Below, one piece after another: positions 35,601-48,113 of a DNA stretch of 64,000 bases (within the stretch, counting starts at the first letter, position 1; each line of letters starts with the position of its first letter). Below the pieces are notes generated by a model. It was not told the DNA's origin and did not search any database. It worked only from the letters and a program-made list of their open reading frames with translations. The position numbers and the translations under genes are program-made. The stretch comes from Capsicum annuum. Its lineage: Eukaryota; Streptophyta; Magnoliopsida; Solanales; Solanaceae. The DNA lies in assembly GCF_002878395.1 (NCBI RefSeq), contig NC_061117.1:223506401-223570400 (forward strand), given 5' to 3'.

Positions 35601-38600
35601 ATGAGAAATCACGAGTCAAAATCCCGGAAAGTGAAAATACAGAACCGGTTATCGGAAGTTAACGAAATTGAGCTACTAGAAGCATGGATAGAGTCGGTCA
35701 AACCCGAATCTGGGTCAAACCCGTTATCATTTGACCCGTTAACGAACAAAGCTCCGGTTGGACGTTTACCGGATGGTTCATTTTCTAGGTATGCTGGTTG
35801 TGATAGGTTTAGTCAGTTGCCGGTTTCGAAGAAAACTAAGGATGGGTTAACTCAGTGTAAGTATAAAACTATGACTGACATTCAAAGGGCTTCTTTGCCG
35901 CATTCTCTTTCTGGGAGGGATATTCTTGGAGCCGCAAAAACTGGGTCAGGGAAGACGTTGGCTTTTGTTATTCCGGTACGTTTGCAATATGGATATGTAG
36001 TTTATTTTACTGAGTTAATAGTCAAAAAAAAAATTAAAGTATTGATTTTTTCGAGTTTTACAGCTGAGTTATCATGAGTGCGAGTTTAATATATGAAGTA
36101 TAACCAACTAATTATCCATAGTTCACGTAGGAAAAGGGAACAATTGATAGTTGGAGTTGTATTTTGATAAATAGTTGGTGATAGTTTAGTATGGAATGTT
36201 AAAACTACAAACCCAACAAATAATGGTGAGTGGTAGTTGATATAATAATAAAATAAGTGTGTGGTTATATGTTTGTTCAATAATAAAATAAGTGTGTGGT
36301 TATATGTTTGTTCAATAATAAATTATGTGGTGTAAATATATGGTACACTTAGCAAATTTGTGTCCATATAATTGTGTAGTCATTTGCTTATAAATAGGCT
36401 TTAAGTTCATTGTGTAAGATGCACCAAGCAATACAAGCTTATCTATTGCTTACTTCTCTTCTTTCTCTATAAGCATCTTTTCTTGTTTATTTTCTTGAGG
36501 TCTCGGTTTAGTAATTTTCTCTAGTGTCGGTGTTCGATCCTGAGGTGTCTGTTGTTCTACAATTGGTATCAGAGCTTGGTTGGAGGAGTGATAATTTTTC
36601 CTTGTCCCGTGATTGCAGCATTGTCTGATCTTCACAGGAAGGAAATGTTTCCACTCGTTCACTAACCTCTGTACGAGACACTATTAATACATAGTGTTCG
36701 TCACTCTAGTGGAGTTTGTTCGAAGGTTCCTAGCTTGGTCGGTGCTTGTCCGTGTGAAGTATTGTTCGTGTTCAGCCTTGATAGTATTTCGACGGCACGA
36801 TGACAGACCTACATGTTGTCGGCGGAATGGAGAAGCTGAACAACAACAATTACAACACATGGTCAACTTGCATAATGTCGTATGTGCAAGGGCAAGACCT
36901 ATGGGAGGTTGTCAACGGAACTGAAGTAACACGGCCAGAAGCAGAGGATGCAAACGGCACGTTGAGAAAATGGAAAATAAAAGCAGGGAAAGCAGTGTTT
37001 GCATTGAAAACAACTGTCGAGAAGGATTTGCTATAGAAAATCCAAGATGCAAAGACCCCAAATGAAGCTTGGGATACGTTCGCCAAGCTGTTTTCGAAGA
37101 AGAACGACTCTAAGCTCCAACTTCTTGAAAGCGAGTTATTGTCGGTGACTCAGGGAAATATGACTATTGCACAATATTTCCACAAAGTACAGTCACTGTG
37201 TCAAGAGATTTCCGAACTGGATCCAGAGGCTCGTATTAATGAGACTAGGATGAAACGAATTATCATCCATGGTCTGAAGCCAGAATACAGAAACTTTGTC
37301 GCTGCAGTATAGGGATGGCAAAATCAACCATTACTTGTAGATTTCGAGAATTTGTTAGCTGGTCAAGAAGCCTTAGCTAAACAAATGGGAGGAGTCTCAC
37401 TAAAGAATGATGAAGAGGCACTCTACGCCAATAAAGGCAAGCGGAATTTCAAGCAGCGAAAGAATGATGGATCCAAGAAAAATGATGACGAATCAAAGGG
37501 TCATCAAGGCGAAGGAAGCACTCGTGAAGGGGGAGGATCGAAGAAATATGAAAACAAGAAAAGATTTGAAGGGAAGTGTTACAAATGTGGGAAAAAGGGC
37601 CACATGGCAAAGACCTGTCGTTCGAAGGAAAAATCTGTGGAAGGTAATGTCGTTACCTCCAACAATGAAGAAGAATGGGATGCAGAGGCATCCTTTGCTG
37701 CTGAAGAGGAGGAGTTAGCCCTTACAGTAACAACATCTAGTAAAATTGATTATGAAAATGACTGGATCGTTGACTCAGGTTGCTCGAACCATATGACGGG
37801 TGATAAAGATAAGTTGAAAAACTTATCAAAATACAAGGGAAGTCATGTGGTGGTGATAGCAAACAACTCTTAGTTACCAATTGCTCATGTTGGTAATACA
37901 GTGGTGTCTCCTCATAGCAACAGTATCGAAGTGGCACTTCAAAATGTCTACCATGTTCCGGGGATGAAGAAAAATCTTCTTTCCGTGTCACAGTTAACAT
38001 ATTCAGGCCATTTGGTTCTATTTGGTCCACAAGATGTGAAGGTATATTGTGACTGTGAGATTTCCAAGGAGCCAGTGATGAAGGGACGAAGATTAGAGTC
38101 GGTCTATGTGATGTCAGCAGAAACGGCATACGTAGAGAAGACAAGAAGGAACGAGACGGCAGACTTGTGGCACATGCGGCTAAGTCAAGCTAGATGTGAT
38201 GATGAGGAAGTTGATGCTAAAAGGACTTCCTAAACTTGAGGTGAAAACAGACACAGTTTGTGCAGGCTGTCAATATGGGAAGGCTCATCAATTCCCGTAT
38301 GAAGAGTCCAAATTTAAAGCAAAGGAACCATTAGAGTTAATCCACTCTGATGTGTTTGGACCTGTTAAACAAGCCTCCATTGGTGGGATGAAGTACATGG
38401 TAACCTATTGATGATTTTTCCAGATATGTGTGGGTTTATTTTATGAAGGAAAAATCGAAGACTGTCAAAATTCAAAGAATTTAAAAAGGTTTCAAAAGCA
38501 GAGGTCAACAAAGGCATTAGATGTCTACGCATCGATAATGGGGGAGAATATACTTCAGATGAGTTTTATGACTTTCTTCAGGAGCGTCGAATACGCCATC

Positions 38601-41600
38601 AGTTCACATGTGCGAACACTCCACAACAAAATGGTGTTGCGGAAAGGAAGAATAGGCACCTGACAGAAATATGTCGAAGTATGCTTCATGCAAGGAACGT
38701 ACCGGGACGTTTTTGGGCGGAAGCGATGAGAACTGCGGCTTATGTAATCAATAGGCTTCCTTAACAAAAGTTACATTTCCTTTCACCCTTTGAAAAGCTA
38801 TGGAACATGAAGCCTACAGTTAGCTATTTTCGAGTTTTCGAATGTGTATGCTATGTATTTGTGCCTAATCACTTACGTAGCAAAATGGATAAGAGAGCTA
38901 TAAGGTGTATCTTTGTTGGCTATGATAGTCAAAGAAAAGGGTGGAGATGTTGTGATCCTGTATTTGATGAAACTTCTTCATGGTGGTCATCAGATAAGGA
39001 GACATTGCCAGACTCAGATATTCTGAAGGATGAATTACAGATTTCACAAATGCAGATGAGTCTAGGTGAAACTGATGTCGTTAATGATAGTGGAGATGTC
39101 GAAGAAGGTGCAACTCAGAATCCATGGCAAATCGGTGTATACCATCATCCAAACGAAGATGGTGAGCCTTGTGAAGTGGAAGCACCAACTCCACTTAGAA
39201 GATCAACAAGAGTTCCGAAGCCGAATCCAAAATATGCTAATGCTGCTATATTGGATGAGGTCGATTCAAAAGAGCCGGAGACATTTGAAGAAGCATCTCA
39301 AAAGCCAGAATGGACCAAAGCAATGAAAGAGGAGATTGCTGCTCTTGAACAAAATCAGACTTGGGATCTTGTTCCAAAGTCAAGAGATGTGAAGCCTATC
39401 TCGTGCAAGTGGATTTACAAGATAAAGCGTCGTACAGATGGATCGATTGGGAGGCATAAGGCTCGACTGGTAGCTCGAGGATTCTCTCAACAATATGGGC
39501 TAGATTATGATGAAACGTTTAGCCCGGTGGCGAAGCTCACAACCGTGCGTGTCCTACTGGCTCTAGTAGCTAGTAAAGATTGGAACCTGTGGCAGATGGA
39601 TGTGAAGAACGCGTTCCTGCATGGAGAGTTAGATCGGGAGATTTACATGGATCAGCCGATGGGTTTTTGGAGTCAAGACCATCCTGAATATGTTTGTAAG
39701 CTTCGGAAGGCGCTTTATGGGTTGAAACAAGCACCGAGATCTTGGTATGGTAAGATTGCTGAATTTCTTACGCATAGTGGTTACTCGGTGGCACCTGCAG
39801 ATCCTAGTTTGTTTGTCAAAGTAAATGGAGGAAAACTAGCTATAGTACTAGTATATGTCAATGATTTGATCATCACGGGAGATTGTGAAGATGAAATTCT
39901 TCGAACAAAGAAGAATTTATCGGTTCGATTCCAGATGAAAGAAGGGTCAACTCAAGCATTTCCTCGACTTAGAGGTTGATCGTACCGAAGAAGGAATTTT
40001 TCTGCACCAGCAAAAGTATTTCAAAGATTTGTTGAAAAATTTTGGAATGACTAACTACAAGCCGATTTCAACTCCAATTGAGCAGAATGTCAAAATGTGT
40101 GCTCATGAAGGGAAGGACTTGGAAGATGCTACTATGTATCGACAATTGGTTGGAAGTTTGATCTACTTAACACTTACGAGACCCGATAGTTCATTTGCAG
40201 TTGGGGTGATGAGTCGATACATGCAAAATCCGAAGAAGCCTCACTTGGAAGCAGTTCGAAGGATTTTGAGATATGTCAAGGGTATGCTTGGCTATGGCAT
40301 CATGTACAAGAAAGGTGGAGATTGCAAATTAGCTGCCTACTCTGATGCTGACTATGCTGGTGATCATGATACCCGACGTTCAACAGCAGGGTATGTGTTT
40401 ATGCTTGGATCTGGAGCAATTTCTTGGTGTAGCAAAAGGCAACCAACTGTCTCGTTGTCAACAACAGAAGCAGAGTACCGAGCAGCGGCGATGGCAGCTC
40501 AGGAAAGTACTTGGCTTACCCAACTTTTGAAGGATTTGCATCAACCACTGGAGTATGCAATTCCTTTGTATTGCGATAACCAATCGGCAATACGTTTAGC
40601 GGTGAATCCGGTGTTCCACGCAAGGACCAAACACGTGGAAGTGCATTACCATTTTCTCCGTGAAAAGGTTCTTAAAGAAGAAATACACATGGTGCAGGTC
40701 AAAACAGAAGATCAAGTTGCAGACCTGTTCACAAAAGGCTTGAACGGCAACAAGCTCGATGGCTTCTCTTATCAACTAGGAATGAAGACTAAGATGGAAG
40801 TTGGGTTTAAGGGGGAGTGTTAAAACTACAAACCCAACAAATAATGGTGAGTGGTAGTTGAGATAATAATAAAATAAGTGTGTGGTTATATGTTTGTTCA
40901 ATAATAAAATAAGTGTGTGGTTATATGTTTGTTCAATAATAGATTATGTGGTGTAAATATATGGTAACTTAGCAAATTTGTGTCCATATAATTGTGTAGT
41001 CATTTGCCTATAAATAGGCTTTAAGTTCATTGTGTAAGATGCACCAAGCAATACAAGCTTATCTATTGCTTACTTCTCTTCTTTCTCTATAAGCATCTTT
41101 TCTTGTTTATTTTCTTGAGGTCTCGGTTTAGTAATTTTCTCTAGTGTCGGTGTTCGATCCTGAGGTGTCCGTTGTTCTACATGGAACTCAAAAATCGAAA
41201 ATTGGGATACCTTAGATTACCATTTTTCAGGTAGGAAGAGGGAGTAATTGATATTTGAGGTCTGTTTAGTTAGATAGTTGGTGATAGTTTAGTATGGAAC
41301 TCGATAATCGAAAATCGAAAATTGGGATACCTTAGATTACCATCTTTCAGGTAGGAAGAGGGAGTAATTGATATTTGAGGTCTGTTTAGATAGATAGTTG
41401 GTGATAGTTTAGTATGGAACTCGAAAATCGAAAATTGGGACACCTTAGATCTATGTTGCTCGGACTCGGCTGTTTTGCCGCCGAACCCGTCTCGACACGA
41501 GACTGAGGCGAGGACGGGGACGGGTGCTTCCGCCGTCTCCGATTCGGTCAACCGATTTTGGAGACGTTGACCAAACTAAAGAAGAAATTTGAGGGGAAAC

Positions 41601-44600
41601 AACGAATAATTAACAGGCAACTTAACTGAAAAAATCCCTATCAATGACCACCGTAACAGAGACGACGTTTCTCCCACCTCAGTCGTCGTCGGACACAGTG
41701 ATGTTTTTGTGTTTTTTTTTGGTTAAAGTGACGGTCTTTATTTGTTTGTATTGTTAATAACATATATTAACACGTGTATATTAACAGATATATGTTTTAA
41801 TAAAAAGTAAAAACTAAAAAACGTGATTACTTTGACAGCACTGTGTTGATCAGTGTACTCTTACTTTGACAGCATTAGTTTAAATTCTTAATTATACTTA
41901 TTTTTATTTTTTGGTAAATATCTTCATAACTCTATATTTATAATATTTAATTTTTTTATCCAAATCCCCGCACCCGTATCCACACTCGGATTCGCATCCT
42001 CGAATCTTAAAATTTATATTTTGACGAATCCGACTCTCGGATCCACAACCGTCTCGAATACCCGCACCCGAGTCCGAGCAACTTAGCCTTAGATTACAAT
42101 CTTTCAGGTAGGAAGAGGGAGTAATTGATATTTGAGGTCTGTTTAGATAGATAGATGGTGATAGTTTAGTATGGTACTCGAAATAAAAAATTGGGTTACC
42201 ATAGATTACCACCTTTCAGGTAGGAAAAGGAAAAGGGAATAATTGATGTTTGAGGTCTGGATTAATAGATAGTTGGTGATAGTTCTGTATGAAACTCGAA
42301 AATTGGGATACCTCAGGTGTGTATTTGACCCTTCACATTTTTTTGGTACTTTAGTCATTTAGTCAAATATTTAGATTTTGTTCTTATCAGTCAACTTAGG
42401 TAGTGCATTAGACATAAATGGGTAGCTAACTAGCTATGCTAGTTATTGGATTGTATTCATTCGAAACAGGGCAAAACAGGAGTGATGGTATGCTAAGTTG
42501 ATGTTTCTTTTTTTCTCAAATTGTGTAATGAGCTCAAAAAAATTATCATTATCCTCTTTTATGCTCTGTGTGCTTCACTAAACCAATCTGAAGTATTCTT
42601 GCTTACTGCTATTTTATATCCGCTTCACATTGAGCTTGTTAAGCTGCTATAAGTATTAACCTTGAGCTCCTAAAAATGGATACGGTGATGCTTACTTGGC
42701 TTACATACGAGAGAATCGAGAGCAAATGAAACATTTTACCATAGAATCTTTGATGCTATTAGCTGAGCTCCCTCCTGAAACTGTTAATGATTCCTTCTTG
42801 CAAAGTTAAAAATGATTTTAACTTTTTACCATGTTTCTTTGTGATTGTAGTGCAGACATTCAGTTTGGATTTGGTATAAACGTTGCCTTTACATTGTATG
42901 AGCTCTCTGTAAGATGGCTCTTATTCATGTGAAATCATCCCCTTGTTTTTTCTTGACAAAAGAATGTAGATTTTCAATCTCTTATCCCCTTGTTTTTTCT
43001 TGACAAAAGAATGTAGATTTTCAATCTCTTAGGTGGTTGCTGCTTCGATGTTCAATTTGTTAATTGAAATGTTGCTACGGTGGTTCCATCGTTATATTTT
43101 GGTGCTTTGGTGCTTGAATCCCTTAGTTCTTTAGTGGTGTGATTTCTGTTTCTTACCATTTTTGTAAATTCAGCCACTTAATTAGATTTTATGTCTAGGT
43201 GCTAGAGAAATTGTATAAAGCTCGATGGGGACCAGAGGACGGTGTTGGATGCATCATAATGTCTCCCACAAGAGAGTTAGCTGGTCAACTTTTTGAAGTG
43301 CTTAAATCTGTTGGGAAACATCATGGTTTTAGTGCTGGCCTTCTGATTGGTGGCCGCAAAGATGTTGACGCTGAGAAAGAGCATGTTAATGCTTTGAACA
43401 TCTTGGTCTGCACCCCTGGCCGCCTTCTTCAGCATATGGATGAGACACCAAATTTTGATTGTTCACAACTTCAGGTCCAGTTAACAACTCTTTGCCCTCC
43501 TCCCCTCCTAAGGCTCTTTTACTATGTCTCGTCCTTGATAAGAGGCAGGGAGTACATACTCTGCATCATCAGGAATTGTTTTGTGTTTTCTCTTATTTCA
43601 TTAATGTTAGTATAGAAACTGTAGACTGCCTGGGCTTTGGTGTTTGGTGCTATTTGGACTATCCTTCATTGTTGTTTCAATGTATTTCTGCGTTTCTTAG
43701 TATCATGCATCATGAACTCTTTTGGTACTTGTTTTTTGTTTCATGCCTTGTCCGCCCAGACATTTGAAAATTTTGGATCCTCTTTAAAGAGCATGACCCA
43801 GATACTTAGAAAATCGTGAAGTGTGCATGTATTTATTATGTAGAAGTACCATGTAAAAAGATGTTTCTGAAATTGCAAATTGTATGTTCCATATTGCTTT
43901 GCATCCTGTTCTTCACTGTCTTTTGTGAAAACACTTTTGTACCTGTCTTCCTCCTATGCGTTAGAATTTTTTGTGTCTATGTAGTTGTTGACTTGGGTGC
44001 ACTTTTCCTGGCCAGGGAACAGGTTTTAGTTCTTGATGAAGCAGATCGTATTCTTGATGTGGGTTTCAAGAAGGAATTAAATGCAATCATTTCACAATTG
44101 CCTAAACATAGGCAGACCTTATTGTTTTCAGCAACCCAGACGAAGTCTGTTCAAGATCTGGCAAGGCTCAGTCTGAAAGACCCTGAATATTTGGGTGTAC
44201 ATGAGGAGTCTGATACTGCGACTCCCAATCGCTTACAACAAACAGCAATGCTTGTTCCTCTTGATAAGAAACTAGACATGTTGTGGAGTTTTATAAAGGC
44301 ACATCTTAACTCAAGGATATTGGTTTTCCTATCAAGCTGCAAGCAGGTATATGGACTTTCTTCTTGGGATATCCTAAAATTGAGAATTTTCAATGAACAT
44401 AATGAGTTTGGTATCTAACGTCGTAAAGCACTAGTGACCTCGTTATATCACTTGTTTTTGAAAAAGAAAATTTTCTATCTGCTATATCGAATCGTGTTTC
44501 AGAGTATTGACGGTTCAACTTTTGCTCTATTTTTCTGGTGATGCTTCCTAACTTTCATTTTTTACCGTTCCCGATTCAACAGGTAAAATTTGTTTTCGAA

Positions 44601-46715
44601 ACTTTCAAAAAACTCCGTCCTGGGATTCCCCTCAAATGTCTTCATGGAAGGATGAAGCAAGATAGAAGGATGGGAATTTACTCACAATTTTGTGAACAAC
44701 GTTCTGTTCTGTTCTCTACTGATGTTGCTTCGAGGGGGCTTGATTTTAATAAGGCGGTTGATTGGGTTGTCCAGGTTAGTTCTTAATGTTTTTTAGAGCC
44801 GAAAGCCTGCTTTAATATTAGTGATCTTTCATCCGTTTAAAGGATGTGGATGCTATTGTAAAGAAAGAAGAACGTTTGACATGTATATGATGCAAACTCA
44901 CCTTTCAGGTGGACTGTCCTGAAGATTGTGCTGCTTACATACACAGAGTTGGCCGCACTGCTCGTTACCTTTCAGGTGGAAGATCTGTTTTATTCGTGAT
45001 GCCATCCGAAATGAAAATGCTTGAAAAGTTGGAAGAGAAAAAGATTCCCCTTCGAGTTATCAAGGTAGGATTTCATCTACTTTTGTTTAACAACTGATGT
45101 GGAGGACATAAAATTATAATTTATCCACTGTCACACTGCATCTTGTTGTTTTGTTGGCTGATTATCAGTGTGAAACAGGCAAATGAAAAGAAGATACAGT
45201 CCGTCTCGGATCTACTTGCTTCTTTATTGGTCAAGTACCCTGAACTACAGCATCTGGCTCAAAGGGCTTTTGTGACATATTTGAAGTCCATACACAAACA
45301 GAAAGATAAAGAGATTTTTGATGTTACAAAACTTCCTATTGATGAATTCTCTGCTTCATTGGGTCTTCCTATGACCCCAAAAATCCGATTTCTGAAACAG
45401 AAACTTAAAGGGAAGACAGTGTCTGAAGCATTATCTCTCATACCAGAGGACACGGGCAACGAGAATTTGTTGGAACTTCCAATTAAGAAGCCAGCTAGAG
45501 CTAAATCAGATGTAGAGGAAGTGGAGGAAGATCTCCTCCTAGCTAAGGAGGCACAAGAAGCTGGAGAAAATATTGACAGCAAAGGACATGATATGTATGT
45601 CGATCACTTTTCTGATTTGTCCATTAGATGTCTTGAGCTTTTTTCTTATAAGCGAGGAGCCAATAGCTAGCAGAGTGGATTGTTGGTAATCTTACTTGCA
45701 CTGCATGGTGCAAATGCAATTTTAGAAAGTTTTTCATCAATCATTGATCTGCTGACCTTAAATATATGTTGATATGATGTTGCATCTACATTATACTCTT
45801 CTTTTCAATTCTCCTTGTATTTCTCTTAGCTGCTTCTGGTTTTATAATGTCTATAATCTTCATTGTTACTGAATTTGCTTCCATTGTTTGGATTGTTTTG
45901 TAGGCTGGCCACTAGAGTTATGAAGAAAAAGAAACTAAAGATCAATGTCCACAGACCAGTAGGGACAAGGGTTGTGTTTGATGAGGAAGGGAACACGTTA
46001 CCTCCTCTTGCAAGATTAGCAGCCACAAGCAGTGGTGCTGACTCTGTTCAGCTTAACAAAGAAAAAGGTACTACTGATATATCCAGGTGTCTTAAAAGCT
46101 TTCGTTCCAGTATCCGAGGAAAACATTAGAACTCTTTCTGCAGTTCTTAATTCTAACACGTTTGAGTTTGCAGTTCGAGTCTGTCTAGCCATTTCCTGCA
46201 TATTCTGCTTACTGTGCAGCAAAATTTGGTTATGCGACCTTAGTTCTGTGTTCAGGCGTGAAGTGGTTATTTATTTTGCTGATGTTAAGTCGTTAGATGT
46301 GCATCAATGCATTTCAATGATCAATCGCATCTGTTGCGTTCTCACACTTTGTTCTATTCTTGTCGATGATGCAGTAAATCAGAGGTACGCTGAATTGAGA
46401 AAGGACTTGAAGGTGGCCGATAAGGAAGACAAGGATTTGGACCGCAAACGTCGCAAAGGAAAACGAATCAAGGAGAAGATGAAGTATAAGAGAGGGAGAG
46501 AAGAGCAGGAGGAGGAAGATGAAGAACTCTCCAGTTCAGACGCGGAAAACCCCGGAGATAGAGTCGACAAGAAATCAAAGATTTATTTCGACAGCGACGA
46601 CGAAGATGGTGACAGGAAAGGGGACATTGCTAAAGAAGGTATTGCTGCTGATGCAATATCTTTAGCAGAGCAAGAGGAACTGGCTTTGAAGTTGCTAAAT
46701 TCCATGCATTCTTAA
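35601..46715 (+). CDS. RH32: DEAD-box RNA helicase, RH32/DDX10/Dbp4 type, 747 aa
   Basis: Eight exons: 35601-35975, 43199-43474, 44023-44346, 44583-44774, 44909-45064, 45179-45594, 45904-46067 and 46375-46715. Phases join (2,244 nt) and the stop is at 46713-46715. Motifs in order: Q motif around [11 protein letters not shown], motif [10 protein letters not shown] (about 111-119), [20 protein letters not shown] (222-225), SAT (253-255), [11 protein letters not shown] and HRVGRTAR (about 401-408). The C-terminal extension is charged and Lys/Glu-rich with KKKKLKINV and a final [11 protein letters not shown], matching the Dbp4/DDX10 layout. The family unwinds snoRNA-pre-rRNA pairs in small-subunit ribosome assembly in the nucleolus. 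Intron 1 is 7.2 kb because of transposon insertions; the reading frame looks intact. Confidence 0.93.
36086..36196 (+). repeat. First unit of a ~118-bp tandem repeat, cut by the copia element
   Basis: 'gtaggaaaagggaacaattgatagttgg' to 'agttggtgatagtttagtatggaa' resembles the repeats downstream of the copia element. The element is inserted in this unit, leaving its continuation at 41182. Confidence 0.8.
36197..36561 (+). repeat. Copia 5' LTR
   Basis: It contains TATAAATA at 36389-36396, the likely element promoter. An internal direct repeat of 'aataaaataagtgtgtggtt' plus 'atatgtttgttc' (about 36248-36318) is shared by both LTRs. Confidence 0.95.
36800..38190 (+). pseudogene. Copia gag-protease region, three in-frame stops
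   Basis: It begins [25 protein letters not shown] zinc knuckle, [14 protein letters not shown], lies at about 37578-37619, and the aspartic protease motif [12 protein letters not shown] at about 37766-37801. TAG stops at 37034, 37310 and 37871 are all in one frame, each where Gln fits the context. The frame then slips near 38190. Gag packages element RNA; the protease matures the polyprotein. Confidence 0.92.
38196..39979 (+). pseudogene. Copia integrase and reverse transcriptase region, broken
   Basis: The integrase zinc region (CxxCxxGK, near 38260-38283) and catalytic core pieces ([24 protein letters not shown]) are spread over different frames. A short deletion at about 38410 and a TAA at 38762 break it. 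The reverse transcriptase is open from 38807 to 39979: [17 protein letters not shown] fingers, [11 protein letters not shown] and [10 protein letters not shown] are intact. The catalytic box, however, reads YVND instead of YVDD. A frameshift at about 39950 separates RNase H. Confidence 0.9.
40029..40823 (+). pseudogene. Copia RNase H region
   Basis: Open frame with [33 protein letters not shown] and [11 protein letters not shown]. It keeps the Asp/Glu catalytic set, ends at the 3' LTR and is out of frame with the upstream reverse transcriptase. Confidence 0.9.
40818..41181 (+). repeat. Copia 3' LTR
   Basis: Nearly identical to the 5' LTR; differences include t/g near its start, a/g in 'aatagattatg', one missing base at 'ggtaactta', c/t in 'gcctataaatag' and c/t in 'ggtgtccg'. 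Confidence 0.95.
41182..42330 (+). repeat. ~113-120-bp tandem repeat array in RH32 intron 1
   Basis: Units share 'ttcaggtaggaagagggagt', 'atatttgaggtctg' and 'gttggtgatagtttagtatg'. Unit landmarks are at 41219, 41339, 42095 and 42208, plus the partial unit at 36086-36196. The array is split by the copia element and by the insertion at 41451-42086. Confidence 0.88.
41451..42086. mobile_element. TIR transposon without transposase, 636 bp, 8-bp TSD
   Basis: The ends are CTATGTTGCTCGGACTCGG and, reversed from the right, CTAAGTTGCTCGGACTCGGG. CCTTAGAT flanks at 41443-41450 and 42087-42094. The interior is GC-rich at the ends and AT-rich in the middle, with no transposase frame. The 8-bp duplication suggests hAT, but the ends do not start with the usual CA, so the superfamily is uncertain. 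Confidence 0.85.
42938..43031. repeat. 47-bp tandem duplication in RH32 intron 1
   Basis: 'tccccttgttttttcttgac' to 'ttttcaatctctta' occurs twice in direct succession (42938-42984 and 42985-43031) with no visible difference. Confidence 0.93.
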
Positions 46716-48113
46716 ATGGAACAACATTTTTGGTAGCTGTAGTTAATATTGTTCTCAGCATCAATGCTGTTATAGTAGTACCTTGAATAGGTAGAAATTA
46801 TTGTGCCACTTACAAAGCAAACATGAAAATGATTATCTTATATGCAGTTGCTTTCATGCACAATTTTAGGGAAATGTAAGTTTTTGTGCTTGAAAAGATT
46901 AATACTCGAGTATACTTCTGTGGTTTTTCAATGTTACAAAACTTTATGGTTTATTGACAACTTTATGTAGCATTTGAACTGCTGCCTATTCAAAGTGAAC
47001 ATCAGAACATAGGGTGAAGTGTTCTTACTGGACATTTTTATAGATTCAAAATTTAAAGTTTTGTTTTTGAGCGACTACTAGGTAGTTAAGTCAAATCACA
47101 TAAAATGTATCTATTAGGCAGTTAAGTTAACCTCAATTAGAATATGCATTATAAGAACATTTTATCATGTGTTTAGACGCGCAACTGAATTAAGCCTTAG
47201 TTCAAGTGTCTACATGAAATTCATTGACAAATCTAAGAAATTGTCGAGTTAAGTTCCAAAATGATCCTGAAATGGTCTGATCTTGATATTTTGTTTTCCC
47301 ATCAACAAAAATAGCCTCCATATAAGGAATGATCTTAATTTTTTTTGCCGCTTAACAAAATTTGTCCATAAGGTGGACGTTCTAACTCTTTTGCATGAAG
47401 CAGACATTCAGGACTTTCAAGACAATGAACCTACACAACTGGCCAAAAGTTATACCTTATAGGCAAAAAGTTAGAAATTAGGTATGTTGCCCGACAAACA
47501 TAAATTCTAATGTTTGCCTATAACTATAAGACAGACGATCAAGACATTTTAAGACATTGAATCAGCTGAATTGACCAAACAAGTAATGACTTAGGATTGT
47601 TGCCATCAAACATAAATTCTAACTTTTACCGATGTTCAAGATGTTTCAAAACAGTAAACTTGTTCAAATGACCACAAGTTATATCTTGTAGGCACATGTC
47701 AAAACTTATTTAGTAGGTACAAAAATTCAACATCACACATTTGGGAAACAAAAATTTAAGAATCCGTTTTGCCACAGATATCCCAAGTAAGATTTGATTG
47801 ACGAAAAGTGTTTGGCTATATAATTTGTCATTCTTTGACAAACAAATTTCCAAATACTTAAAAAAATCGAACACTTTGATGGACACTGGGCCTAAAAATT
47901 TCACCTTGAATGGTCCATAAAGGTTGGGCCAACAAAGGCCCCAATACCCATCCTCTTATAAAGGCCCCACGTACACTCTTCTAGGTCCCCTCTCTTTCCG
48001 CGAGAACCTTATCTCGCTTCACGGGTACAAACTTTTTTTTCTTCTCTTTTATGCCCCTAGGGTTTCCCCTTTCTTCTTCTTCAACAAAATCCAGCTCAAT
48101 TTCGCCTGCAAAA
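46716..48113 (+). promoter_or_regulatory. RH32 3' flank and RBP45 promoter
   Basis: TATAAAG at 47957-47963 lies about 157 bases before the RBP45 start codon and is a fair TATA box. TGGGCC motifs occur at about 47887 and 47925 just upstream. The 5' leader is CT-rich. The rest is AT-rich with no recognised element. Confidence 0.6.

Larger units (their letters stand above)
36197..41181 (+). mobile_element. Ty1-copia LTR retrotransposon, 4,985 bp, defective
   Basis: The LTRs are 36197-36561 and 40818-41181, running TGTTAAAAC to TTCTACA. The TSD is TGGAA at 36192-36196 and 41182-41186. The primer-binding site TGGTATCAGAGC (initiator-Met tRNA type) begins two bases after the 5' LTR, at 36564. The polypurine tract 'aagggggag' precedes the 3' LTR. 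Domain order is gag, protease, integrase, reverse transcriptase, RNase H, which is copia order. The LTRs differ at about five positions, so the insertion is recent. Several stops and frameshifts make it non-autonomous. It lies in RH32 intron 1 in the same orientation as the gene. Confidence 0.96.
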
